From assembly GCA_029582165.1 (NCBI GenBank), contig CM055885.1:10228729-10292728 (forward strand): 64,000 bases of DNA, in the 5' to 3' direction. A program made the translations under genes and the position numbers. The notes beneath the pieces were generated by a model. It was not told the origin of the DNA and searched no databases. It saw only the letters and a program-made list of their open reading frames with translations. Source of the DNA: Portulaca oleracea. Lineage: Eukaryota; Streptophyta; Magnoliopsida; Caryophyllales; Portulacaceae. Shown here piece after piece: positions 35,793 through 46,935 of the stretch (position 1 is its first letter; every line of letters begins with the position of its first letter).

Positions 35793-36359
35793 ATGAACAA
35801 TCTTCCTTATGATTGGAGGATGTATGCCCCATTGCTGGACGAAAAATGGATGAAGGAAGAGGCGAAAAATATGAACGATCGCCTGTTCATGGTAGACATG
35901 TTCTACTCAGACCTCATTAATGAAGCCCAGAAATTCAACCTCATTAATGACACAATCGCCGGAGACATGACGGACGTCCTGTTCAGGAGGGAGTGGGAAG
36001 TACCATATGGGTTTTTCATGAGTGTGAAATTTCAACTTCTAAAGTGCCAACTGGAAGCCCTCCCAGATTATGAACCACCGACATCGCTATTGCCACTACC
36101 GGATGACCGGGATTTAATTTGTCCCATGTTCGACCGGTACAGATTCGAAAGCATTGCAAATGGTGTTGGAAAACCTTGGATAGTTCCGATGATGTTTCTC
36201 ATTTACTGCCTGGGCGACGGACTCCGCCTTGGGATGCTCAGTCATGCAGCTGCGGAAGAGATGACCACTTGTGTTACAGACTACAAGTTCAACACCGCCC
36301 AATGGTGGGTGCAGAACAGAAAGTGGTCACTGAAATCAGCCAACAACGTCGATCTTTAA
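35793..36359 (+). CDS. MULE cargo gene B: paralog of gene A (188 aa)
   Basis: Single open exon starting MNNLPYDWRMYAPLLDE, in A-rich start context (ACAAAAAAAATGA). It aligns with cargo gene A over nearly its whole length without large gaps: WRMY against WRLY, KNMNDR against ENMGDP, MFY in both, LLKCQLE against LLRAQLE, ICPMFD against ICPHFD, PMMFLIYCLGDGLRL against EMMFVIRTLGVALRH, HAAAEEM against HDSAHDM. Identity is perhaps a quarter to a third by eye, so the duplication is old, yet both frames remain open, which hints at selection. No recognised domain. It lacks the Ser-rich leader of gene A. Confidence 0.68.
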   Translation: MNNLPYDWRMYAPLLDEKWMKEEAKNMNDRLFMVDMFYSDLINEAQKFNLINDTIAGDMTDVLFRREWEVPYGFFMSVKFQLLKCQLEALPDYEPPTSLLPLPDDRDLICPMFDRYRFESIANGVGKPWIVPMMFLIYCLGDGLRLGMLSHAAAEEMTTCVTDYKFNTAQWWVQNRKWSLKSANNVDL

Positions 36360-37087
36360 GGGGAATCCAAGGTGTGGCGGGGTGTTTTTGTGGTTTGTAC
36401 ATGGAGGCGGCGGTAACGTTTGCTCATAGTGTTGGTGGTTAATATTTTGCTGTCAGTGTTAGTGGTTAATATTCACTTTCGCCCTTGTTTGTAGTTTGTA
36501 TGTTGCATATTTTGGGGGAACATATAACTATCAATGCTATCAACTAATCTGGTACTGTAGAAATGATGTAAGTACTTTTATGTGTGAAATGAAATGATTA
36601 GTATTATCTTGTTTTGGTACTGTTTAAATTAACATTCACATGCGTAAGTAGACTAGAAAATAATCAAAACCTCACATATCAAAATGAAATGCTTTGTCGT
36701 TCTGAAGAAAACCTCACATATCAACTGGATTATGATAAATATTGTGTTGTTTGTTTAGAAGCCATACTTAGGTATACTTTGCTGTTCACTTTTCACAATT
36801 GGAACCCTACAAATTATGAAAATAAATTACATCACAACACATGTTTCCCCTGCCCTATTAATGCCAACAATTACGTTTCCCCTTCCCTATTAATGACAAC
36901 AATTATAACTTATCTTGTTTTCGTACTCTTTAAATTAACACATGTTGTACTTAAATAAGTACGAAAGAAAATAGTAAATTATATGTTGAAAATACGGTTG
37001 GTTGAAGGAAACCCCAATGAAACCCTTATAATAATGGATGGTTTACCCATATAAGTTGCTCGGTTAACCCTGTAGTTACCAAATTAA
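36360..37087. other. Spacer downstream of cargo gene B
   Basis: Likely the 3' UTR of gene B followed by AT-rich DNA. A reading frame at 36614-36958 has no recognisable motif and I do not call it. Confidence 0.4.
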
Positions 37088-38012
37088 CTTGCTAACACAT
37101 TTCATTGTGCATACCAACATGAAAGGCGTAGTGAACCCAGACATTAATTGGTTAACATGGTCGTTTTGATGGTTAACATCTGTTTAAGTTCATGTTAAGT
37201 GCTTCAACTAAACCCAGAAACCAAAATGGGCTACATTCATTCAGCACACCATGATAAAAGGCATAGTTAACCCAGAAATAGCTTGGTTAACTTGGTTTTC
37301 TTTGTGGTTAACGTTCGTTCAAGTTCATGTCCAGTGCTCCAAGTTAACCCAGAAACCCAGATCTCATACATTGATAACCCTAAAACGTTTAATTTTGTTG
37401 GTTACACATTTGATTATGCATACCAACATGAAAGGCGTCGTTAACCTAGACATGACTTAGTTGACATTGTTTTTTTCCGGGTTAACATGCGTTGTAGTTC
37501 ATGTTCAGTGCTCAAAGTTAACCCAGGTGGCATACATTGATAACAAAAAAAACGTTAATTTACTTGCTAACACATTTCATTGTGCAAACCAACATGAAAG
37601 GCGTAGTGAACCAAGACAGTAATTGGTTAACATGGTCGTTTTGATTGTTAACAGTTGTTTAAGTCATGTTAAGTGCTTCAACTAAACCCAGAAACAAAAA
37701 AGGGCTACATTCATTCAGCACACCAAGATAAAAGGCATAGTTAACACAGAAATAGCTTGGTTAACTTGGTTTTCTTCGTGGTTAACGTTCGTTCAAGTTC
37801 ATGTTCAGTGCTCCAAGTTAACGCAGAAACCCAGATGTCGTACATTGATAACCCTAAAACGTTTAATTTTGTTGGTTACACATTTGATTATGGAAATGCG
37901 GCGTTAACCCAGACATGAGTTGGTTAACATGGTTTTTTTCCGGGTTAACGCGTTTGTTGTTCATGTTCAGTGCTCCAAGTTAAACCAGAAACCCACGTGT
38001 TATAGTTTTCGT
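37088..38012. repeat. 475-bp tandem duplication built of ~120-170-bp subrepeats
   Basis: The phrase ACTTGCTAACACATTTCATT recurs at 37087 and 37562, giving a period of 475 bp; the second copy has small deletions. Each copy contains about three subrepeats with AAAGGCGTAGTTAACCCAGA, TTGGTTAAC and CAAGTTCATGTTCAGTGCT. GTTAAC occurs many times. No coding potential. Confidence 0.75.
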
Positions 38013-38601
38013 GTTGCGGTTAATGATCCTAAATCACTACTTACATTATACCATGGTAGTTAATTACTAACGAAGCATAATTATGGAACCCAAACCATGT
38101 TAAATTATTACTGGGCCTCATTACATGGGCTAACATTCAAACCACACTCAATGGAATGACTTTGAGTTAATTGTTGTAATAATTTGTATACTAGTAAAAT
38201 CGGCCCAAAAAAATGGGCCAGTATTAATGAGCCCAACCACGCATTTCTGCATGTGTACCAGTTACATTCCCAACGCCTACTATTTATAACCCAAACATAT
38301 GATAGTTTTAGCATGCCAGCACATGTACACCCTAAACACACTTCATCGACGAACAACAATATACTTAACATTCTTGCAACGAATTTTAATCTTCTGTACT
38401 TATAAATTTGTCGTTCCATAATATACAACAAATATGACATTACACAAAGATCTTCCATACAATATCGGGTGCATACGTATTACATACATGAGCCCAATGT
38501 CTAACAGTCAACCCTCTAATATACATTACGTAAACATCCGCTTACATAATTTCATGTAATCTACATCCACCCAGGAAGTGAAATATGTATGACTCCATGT
38601 T

Positions 38602-41600
38602 TCACCCTTTTTGTTCTGGAATTGAAGTCCCGTGTGGGAAATGAAGCATCTTCCCCTTCAATATTGACAACAAGCATTTGTCGCGATACAGGTCGACATA
38701 ATCTTGACAGAATTCAACTGTCTCTCCACGAATTGTCAATAGATCTATGCACCCCATGATGAACACCCCACAGTCATGGCCACTGTACATGACATTGTAG
38801 ACACGTATATTAGTATGTTATGTACCTATAAATAGTTACCTAAACTATACACATTAACATACATACTTACTTTACTTGCTCCTTGCATGGCCCATTTATG
38901 ACTTCCCACTCGTCCACATTGTCCTTCACTCCAACGTCCTTCATACCCCGTGCCATCATTTTTTTCTGGTTGGAAACTCAACACCGGTTAAAAATGGTTT
39001 TATTAACAACAAACTCTTCAATCTACCAATAATATGATACACTACATACCGTCAACTCGTAAACTTTCATTGTCTCGTCATCCCTGTGTGGGGGTAATGA
39101 GTCAAAAAGTATGAACTTGTCATCCACAAGGTCCTCCACTAACATGAAATAATAGCACATGCGTTCATCATACATCATTTGGACAACCTGCAACCATAAC
39201 CATTTCATCAATTTACGTTTATATCTCAAGAGTTGTGCAATGATCACCGACACTCACATATCTCAGGGTGTTCAAACTCTGACTCTGCTTCTCCTTTTCC
39301 AAAGTTCTACTTATGCATGCCTCAGCACCAGTATCTACCCCCTCCTTGTTCTGTACGTCAGATAACCAACTCCTTTAATCAGTTGGAAATAACTTGGAAA
39401 ATTATCACGTTAAACATTTAAGGGAATGGGAACCACTTACAAATTTTGCTAAAATTGGGAAGATTGCCCGCCAACACATGTCAGGGTACTCGATTGCCCG
39501 ATTCAACAATAGCGTTGTGTAATGCTGAAGGACAGTGTTGGATATGTTGTACTGGCCCGGTTTCGATGTAGCTCCAAAACGGGTCACTTTCAACAGCAAT
39601 CCCCTCATCCACTCCCCCTCCATCGGCCATCCCTGACACTCAGGAATAACATTCGACCTGCATTCAACGTAAAATTCTTTACCATCATTCCAATTTCCCA
39701 CTATAACATATTGTCATTCTAAAGCACCTTACCATTCTGCACTGCCTGACTTTAACGCCTTGAACCTATCCCTCACCGTTTCTAATAGTGACTCCTCATC
39801 ATTGGAAAGGGGGGCCTTGAGGTAACTCATAACATCCTGCAAATGTATGTAACAATAATACGTCAACTTAAACACTTAAACGTTGTCAAAAGTAAAGTAA
39901 ATTTAGTGATGGCAATACCTCAACCGACATCCACTTCTGAGTTCGACCAATGACTGCTTCTTGAGGGTTATCTCGTGGAGGACACGTGGTTTTCTTGACC
40001 TCGAGTGTCAGTTCAGTGGAATTCTGACAGCTCTCAACTATGACATCGCCACTGGACAGTACATACGCTTGCCTCCTTTATTTCGCAGCGACCCAAGGAG
40101 ATTTGTTCAACGGTCCAACTTTCCTCTTCCTTGGCCATCCTTTGACATTCTTAGCAATGCATGATCCACTACTGCCATGAACTGGTTCTGTGATGTCTTC
40201 GGGGAAACTGCCACTTGCCACCAATTCTATGACAACCTCTGCATTAGGGATGTCAATGGGGCGGGGAATCCCCGAACCCGTCGGGGCCCCGCCCCGCTCT
40301 GGGGAAAAATCCCCGCCCCCATTGGGGATGGGGACAGGGACGGGGACGATTTTCCAAAATCCGCTCGGGGACTAGGCGGGGATGGGGACAAAATTTTCCC
40401 CATCCCCGTCCCCATTTTCCCCGCCGGGGTGAATTCCCCATCCCCATCCCCGAATCCCCATCCCCGAAAATGTTAAAATTACCAAATAACCTTTATTCTA
40501 ATTTAATATATATATTAATGGGAAGGACAAAGTAGTAATTTTCCAATTTATTCTCACTTGTTGATGTATTATTATTTGATTTTGATGTATTATTACTTGA
40601 GCAAGTTAAATATGTTGTATTTTGAACATGTTAAAAACCGGGTTCGATTAAAAACCGGATCCGATTAAAATTTAGCTAAATTTACGATAGTTTTAAAAAA
40701 TCCCCGTCGGATCCCCGTTGGGGATGGGGAATCCGCGGGGATGGGGATAGGGCAAGAATCATTCCCCGATGCGGGGATGGGGACAGGGATGGGGATGAGT
40801 TTTGGGAGCGGGGATGGGGACGGGGGTATACTCCCCCATCCCCGATCCGCCCCGTTGCCATCCCTACTCTATATCCACATGCTCAATGTCACGTTCAGGG
40901 GAGTCACACATTGTAACTTCTGTTTCATTCTCACTCACACTTCTCAAAATGTCATCCGCATTTGCTGAAGATTGGCATCCATGTTTCACCGATTCATCCA
41001 GCCTGGGTGTCTCATCCCTGCCAAACCTAACCCTTCTTTCCATCTCCAAACACTTTGCCTTCCAATACTCTTTCCTACCTTCAAGGAACGAGTTCCTCTC
41101 TTCAAGTTCAACAATCCGCCTCTGAAGGTTTTCAAAACGTATCTCAACGGGCTCCCCTGCCTATGTTAAGTTAAAGTAATCTCAGCACAAAATAATAGTC
41201 ATTACCAATGATTACTACTCAACATATTTTTCGCTTCTGAACTTCATGTTAATGTCCAACAAAACTAAAAGTTGAACTCTACTTGAATACCGAACAAAAA
41301 CATGTTACAAATTAATCGATTCTCACGTAGCCATTACCTCCAAATCATTAACGTATTTCTTGTAGGCTTCTGTATTTGTCATTGCATGAACTACTTCAAT
41401 GCTACTCTCATCAACAGTCACAACAAGTACTTTGCTCACCTGCATTTGGCACATACACATGTTCACTTTATTCAAATTGTCCTTAGTAATGGCTAAACTA
41501 ATTTAACAACACATCTACCTTATATTCATAAAGCCCTCTTATTACGGCATTAAATTCCCTCTTCTTAGGGATGTCAACCGTTTCCCAACTTGACAACCTG

Positions 41601-43172
41601 GGAAATCTATGCATATCATAACTCTCCATTATTCTTGTGTGCTCAAAGAACCAAACCAAACATTATAAAACAGTCAGTTCTTTTACCCATTTGAACGAAT
41701 GTACTTCCCACAACAAAATTGTAAACAAATAAATCAACTTAATACGAAAAAGCTGCAATTTACCTGTATCAGGTGACCAAACCCACTCATCTGCACCTCC
41801 ATTTGCCCTCGACTTAACTTCACATTTGCTTCATTTATTGATCCCACAAGGAAGTCCCATACAGCCTCACACCAGTTATACTGACCTAGAGTCGAAACAC
41901 TCTCAGCATACTTCACTACAGTCCAACAAGCACCCCCCGGTGATTTCGGAAACAGAACCGCACTCATTATAAACCAGCAGTACAACTGCATCCACACATC
42001 CAGTTCACCTTGCTCTTTATTGTCTTTCAATAGATGAATCATTGTACCTAAATAGTTCCTGTACAACCTTTTCCTCCCATCTTCGCCCCCGGCCCTCCCC
42101 CACCAACACCATCAACAACTCCCCTAACCATTCCCACCAATCTACTTGACTCTCCCCCACCCTCATAGTCAACTTTCATTCCTGTGCACGGCAGACCCGT
42201 TAGAAGACATACGTCATACACCGTAAAAGGAACAAACATTTTACCTAATCTAAAACCTTTAAATCTCGGTACCCATGAAGCAACCAACACTCCTGTCAGC
42301 TTCCTATTCAATTCAATCTTTCTGTACTTAAGACATGCACCGAAACATGTCCTTTCCACTACCGTACGTTGGTATTGCTCCAACTCACCATTCACCTCAC
42401 ATACTTTTTGAAGGTAACTCCGTCCCCTAACACCAAATTCTGCAGTTGATCCCACCATGTTATATACCCCACGACTGCAATCCCTTTCTCTCCTAACACT
42501 GCACCCCTCCATTTGTACATAATCAACGCCATCTAACCTAAGGTTGTCTACGTCCACCGAATTCTCCGAAACAAGAGAAGTTGAAAGGTCACTCTCAACT
42601 ACCTCCCGACCATCAAAATCATAATCACTACCACTACTAGCATCAAAATTATATACACTTGCAATGTCTGCCCTTTTTGCATACCCCTCACTTGGGGTAT
42701 ACTCTGATGAAATACTTTCACTGGTTGCAACCTGCATTTACAGTTATCACATTTAATTCACTTTGCAACAAAAACTTCCATCATTCAATTCCTTCCTATT
42801 GTCCTTCGTCATTGTTTACCCGATAATTTATTGTCGTTAACTACCTAAATTGTGGGTTAACACCAACATCTTCCGAATTTGCTTCTAAAGGATTGCACAG
42901 AAACAGTATTTGTCAACTTGCTATCATTGACGGATTCATTGAAACCCTAAACACTATAACCTAAACCATAAACACCATCTAATATAGGTTAACTACGATA
43001 TCTTCACTTTCAAAAGTTTAACATCTACAACGTCATTTTTAACATTCAAACATACCCTAAACCCAAAAAAAAAACACATCTTCACGAAACATTAAACCCT
43101 ATTCATCACGAAATCAACCTAATTAAACAATCAAAATTATGCAATACCAACCTTTCCACGTTTGGGTGCCAT
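38602..43172 (-). pseudogene. ULP1-like cysteine protease gene of the giant MULE, 11 exons, disrupted
   Basis: Exons in minus order: 43152-43172 (MAPKRGK), 41764-42731, 41519-~41655, 41338-41439, 39919-41160 (interrupted by a MITE at 40245-40866), 39733-39836, 39441-39657, 39258-39350, 39050-39187, 38871-38965, 38602-38782. Nearly all junctions have GT/AG and keep phase. The N-terminal part has a plant mobile-type region (FRLGKMFVPFTVYDVCLLTGLPC). A coiled coil follows (VEIRFENLQRRIVELEERN), then the C-terminal ULP1 fold with LFDS (Asp), CKEQV (Gln) and GHDCGVF (catalytic Cys). The expected catalytic His is in MCYYFML, where Tyr is found. Exon 2 is 968 bp, one base short of frame (near 42095). 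A TAA interrupts exon 5 (near 40080). ULP1 proteases cut SUMO or its precursors. This copy looks inactive. Confidence 0.85.
40245..40866. mobile_element. hAT-type GC-rich MITE inserted in ULP1 exon 5 (622 bp)
   Basis: Ends TAGGGATGTCAATGGGGCGG and, on the other strand, TAGGGATGGCAACGGGGCGG. Both arms are runs of CCCCATCCCCG. Flanks are CTCTGCAT (40237-40244) and CTCTATAT (40867-40874), an imperfect 8-bp duplication as expected for hAT. Removing the insert and one flank restores the surrounding exon frame (…HVDIE then VVIELV…), which confirms the boundaries. Confidence 0.82.
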
Positions 43173-43485
43173 TTTTCAGAAATTTTTCTTTTTCTATGCT
43201 ACTTTCCACGATCTACTGATGAAGACAACTACCTCAACTCGAACAGTTCGACCACCTCCAAATGTTATCCCAGTTGCAGAATCGATGTTCCCGGCAAACA
43301 CACCTTTCGTCTTTCTCAAATTCGAATGACATAAACTATTCAGTCAATACCAAACGCAGCGTTTGGACCTCATTTACAAAAAAAAATAACTAAATAATAT
43401 TACATCAGACATGTCAATCAACTACAGCAACCCTACTAACTTTTCCAAAATTTGAATCAAAATTAATTTCCTGGCGAAAGTGGGC

Positions 43486-43567
43486 TGATTGATGGCAACA
43501 CTAGAGAGTAAAAAAATATACCTTTGGTTAGCAAATCTTAAGCTCAACACTAGAGAGTAATAAACCC
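43486..43567 (-). repeat. Right TIR of the giant MULE
   Basis: The reverse complement begins GGGTTTATTACTCTCTAG and ends GTTGCCATCAATCA. Motif copies lie at 43545-43560 and 43496-43511 (49-bp spacing, as on the left). The ULP1 start codon lies 395 bp inside this end. Confidence 0.88.
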
Positions 43568-43576
43568 ATAAATAAA
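43568..43576. other. Right target-site duplication of the giant MULE
   Basis: ATAAATAAA, identical to 23917-23925. Confidence 0.88.
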
Positions 43577-43839
43577 ACGTAGTCTCAAGTTGCAAACAAA
43601 AAATGTTGTAATATTTGACACTTAAACATGACCATTACCTCAATGAAAAATTTTCAGGTAGTCAAATTTTTTTTTTCAATTACGATAATCAGTATAAACT
43701 GTTAATCTATTGAAAATTAATCTAGACCGTTAAATATTTAATTTTTTTCATCATAATAAAATCTTTTTAAAATCTTTTAAATATTCTTTCTATATTCATT
43801 AAAACAATAAGTTATATTTTATATTTGTGTATAGGAAGA

Positions 43840-44484
43840 TTATCCTTGACCTTTCATAAAAAAATCCTCGGTACCATGGACAGCTGCTATTAGCTCCCAA
43901 TTCATCACCATCGTCAAAAGCAAAACCTCCGTCATGTATCTCTTATGGCCAGATCTCGGGTTGCCGCCGGTGGCTCCTTTTGCGATTGAGGCATTCACTA
44001 CTGCGATGTGTGTATAATTAACTGTAAAATGGTTCACCGAATTTATTGTCCAGCAATTTGTCCTGCAGGCTGCCATTTTTCATCAATTCGTAGACCAAAA
44101 TTAAGCTTCCTCTCCACTCTGGATGAAAACCCCAGAACTGACACCGGAAACTACGGCGACAGCGCATGGGACCCAATCGCCGGCGATGGAGTCGCGGAGA
44201 TGATTCTAGAAGCGAGGGCGACCCTGTTCGAGGCGGAGAAGGAGGAGGTGGCTTTGTGGAGGAGAGAGAATGGGGCCGCAGCTTCGAATAAGAGGTTCAT
44301 CTTCCGCCGGCAACGGCGGCGTTGGAGTTGTGCGGCTGCGGGTGAGCTTCCGGTAGAGGACGGCGACTATAATCGGACGAAACGCGAACGATGAACGATG
44401 GCGTTTGACATCGGCCGAAAGATGAACGAGGGAGGACGCATTCACTACTACCGCGTGTGTATAATTAACTGTAGATGCAAAATG
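43840..44484. other. GC-rich gene-like fragment between direct repeats
   Basis: 44080-44394 is unusually GC-rich for this region and open on the plus strand with a protein-like composition (LSFLSTLDENPRTDTG … GVAEMILEARATLFEAEKEEVALWRREN). It is bracketed by a ~40-bp direct repeat starting GCATTCACTACT and containing GTGTATAATTAACTGTA (43991-44030 and 44438-44476). 43840-43985 also reads on the minus strand as a short acidic/basic peptide. I do not recognise the source. A captured exon in a small transposon is one explanation. Confidence 0.4.
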
Positions 44485-44552
44485 TCAAAACAAATATACT
44501 ATGGTTCATCTCGTCACGGGTTCAAGTCTCCATTGTTGCATTGTAAACATAA

Positions 44553-44865
44553 TACTATCTCCGTTTTTATTTATGTCATTAGATTCGTAATAAGAAATAC
44601 TATCGAAAAAGTATAAATTATTATTTTTATAAAAATTATATATTAAAAATTATTGATTAAAAATTGACACTGAGAACTGTAAATGACAGATAAAAAAAAA
44701 AACAGAGGAAGTAGTTGCCTTTGTCAAAAAATATTAAATTGCTTTTTTATCACAAATATATTTCTCTCCCACTAAAATCAACATAAAATGATGCCTTAAA
44801 CAATGTTCTCTAAATGATTTTCATTTCTTTGGAAGACTATCGATTGTTATAGGACAGAGGGAGTA
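44553..44865. mobile_element. Stowaway-like MITE
   Basis: Left end TACTATCTCCGTTTTTATTT; right end, reverse-complemented, TACTCCCTCTGTCCTATAAC. A TA lies at both edges and the interior is AT-rich. These ends are typical of plant mariner-type MITEs. Confidence 0.65.
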
Positions 44866-45279
44866 TATATCGAAGTTACCGTTCACATTTAATGTAAAAA
44901 GTAAAAACAAACTACTTATTTTATTTAAGGAAATACAATACAAATAATAATTTGTTTTTTTATAAGTAATAACCTTTATCATAAATTAAATCATTATATA
45001 GATGTTTATATTCCATATGAAATGAGTGAAAAATTGATAATAATAAAGAATTATTTACATCAATTAATTTATAATGACAAGTAAAATTTTGAAAATAATT
45101 ATAATTTTTTTTACACCATGACTAGCTCCTAAGGAGAAGGCTGCCTATATCTGGACCCTCAAACCGCACTTAAATGTGTTTTCTCCAGTAGATTATTCTT
45201 GTTGTAATTTTAAAATTTATAAGAGTTTATTCTGTTCTTATTGTTATGAATGATATAAAAATTTTAATTGTTTCCCATA
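44866..45279. other. Unassigned AT-rich spacer
   Basis: No gene or repeat supported, apart from a short GC-richer stretch (45120-45180) of unknown origin. Confidence 0.4.
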
Positions 45280-45428
45280 AAAAGTAGGAAAATTTGAAAA
45301 ATTAAATCAAACCCAAGAGTAAAAATTAAAAAGTGTACTCAGCAAAAATAAATTTTGAAGAATCAAACTCATGACCAATTTTATAAACTATAAGACATAA
45401 CCATTAGGCCAAGATTTAGTTTTGAGCC
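45280..45428 (-). mobile_element. tRNA-derived SINE, diverged
   Basis: The minus strand shows an A-box-like TGGCCTAATGGTTATG (about 45398-45413) and, about 35 nt on, a B-box-like GGTCATGAGTTTGATTC (about 45360-45376), the usual internal RNA polymerase III promoter of plant SINEs, followed by an AT-rich tail. No cloverleaf can be drawn, so it is not a tRNA gene. Confidence 0.5.
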
Positions 45429-46719
45429 TTTTTTCTCAAGTTAATAAATATATCACTTTTGAATTTTATTATTTACATAAAGCACAGGAAAAATGAAATC
45501 ATTTTTAATTTAGAAAGATTCTCAAAAACATATTAGGAATATAAAATATTCGCTTATGATTACATTACCAAAATTAATATATTATAGTATTAAAATTATT
45601 TATTTAAATCAATGACTAAGATTGTTTTATCCATAATCAACGGCTATTATTTAATTTAACTACGAAAGTTAGAAAAAACGTTGACTACCATAGACCTTCC
45701 CTACACCAATTAATTATTTTCAACTTTACAAGGAAGCAATGCTACTTATCAATGGTCGCAACAGAAAAAGAACTTTCCAACAATTTGTAAACAAATATGC
45801 AAAATTAGTAAATTAATATCGTACATGATTAGCGAGATCTTGTCTGAAAAAACCAAGATATTGTCAAAAAAAAAATGCCATGTCCCGCTAATATTCTAGG
45901 TTGCCAGAAAAAAATAGAGGTCGAGGTTACAGGAAAAATAAAAAAAAAATGGAGGTTGTCACAAAACATAACGCTGAAATCACTGGGAAAATGATCCATG
46001 AGGGTTGAATTTGTAATTATCGATTAAAAATTATATGGTGGATAAAAATAATCAATGGGAACCAGAGACATGTTAAGAAATTTTTTCTTTTTTTGCATTT
46101 TATTACGATATACTTTATGTATTCCTAAAATATAAATTAATTAGGTTACATAAAAATTAAATAAATTAACGGGTATGATCTAATCATGCCAAATATACGG
46201 TTTATATTGTGGTAATTATTATAATTCCCGTAATTCCGAACACATGCAAATCACCTTACCATTTGTGTAAACAACATGACCTTAGTATCAATATTTATAA
46301 GTAGGTTGACCTTTTGAATTAAGCATAACTTCGGATCTAGCTAGCAATTTGTTTTCTATGTTATTTTTCCAAAACTTTTATAAACTCAAATGTTTAAGCT
46401 TTGAATAATAATAAAAGAAACTAATTAATATTATTGCCACAATTATGAGAAACTAATCAACATTACATAATCAATGTCATTATATAACTAAGCCAACCCA
46501 TCTAACTACTCTCCTAATCACTATCACAGCCCAACATTAAAATTAAAATGAATAGAAACATGTTTCCCTACCATTAAAACAAAAAGATAATACATAATGG
46601 CCGGCCAATGAGAGACTTTGACCAATGATTGATGACCCCATCACCGCAAAAATATTGGCCGGCGATATTAATCAACGTGCACCACCCTCTAATGGACATC
46701 AAAAGTCATAATTATTTGC
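45429..46719. other. Unassigned AT-rich intergenic DNA upstream of TIP1
   Basis: Nothing recognisable on either strand. The last several hundred bases probably belong to the aquaporin promoter. Confidence 0.4.
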
Positions 46720-46725
46720 CACGTG
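46720..46725 (+). promoter_or_regulatory. G-box upstream of TIP1
   Basis: CACGTG in the context GCCACGTGTC, about 330 bp upstream of the ATG. Such sites are bound by bZIP/bHLH factors and often confer ABA or light response; the role here is not shown. Confidence 0.4.
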
Positions 46726-46935
46726 TCTAAACGGGAGCGTTCTGGAGGCCCCGACTATTATCTCTTACATACAAAATTGTAGTCCCACACCTCCAACCCA
46801 AAAAGGCCCTACTCACATTCACATGTTTATTTTATTGCTCAAAAATTATGAGCCATTAATTGATATCTAAGACCAGAAGAAGCCAACAAATGAACAGCTA
46901 ACTTTCGGTTTCAATGATGCTCGATCAATATCCAC

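Larger units (their letters stand above)
23926..43567. mobile_element. Giant Mutator-like element (19,642 bp) with ULP1 gene and cargo
   Basis: The ends are 82-bp imperfect terminal inverted repeats (23926-24007 and 43486-43567), flanked by a perfect 9-bp direct repeat. A MURA-type transposase gene runs inward from the left end and a ULP1-like protease gene runs inward from the right end, the convergent layout of MuDR with ULP1 in the mudrB place. Between them are two GRF zinc-finger genes, two paralogous genes of unknown family, one LINE-endonuclease chimera, a 475-bp tandem duplication and two younger MITEs. MULEs that carry ULP1-like genes are known in Arabidopsis and melon. The additional paired cargo here is what I cannot match. 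Confidence 0.92.

Noticed and set aside
36614..36958. 114-codon plus-strand frame downstream of cargo gene B
   Set aside because: No motif, atypical codon use, and likely 3' UTR or spacer.
44505..44545. Possible tRNA T-arm (GGTTCAAGTCTCC)
   Set aside because: The flanking bases do not pair and no anticodon or acceptor stem can be drawn.
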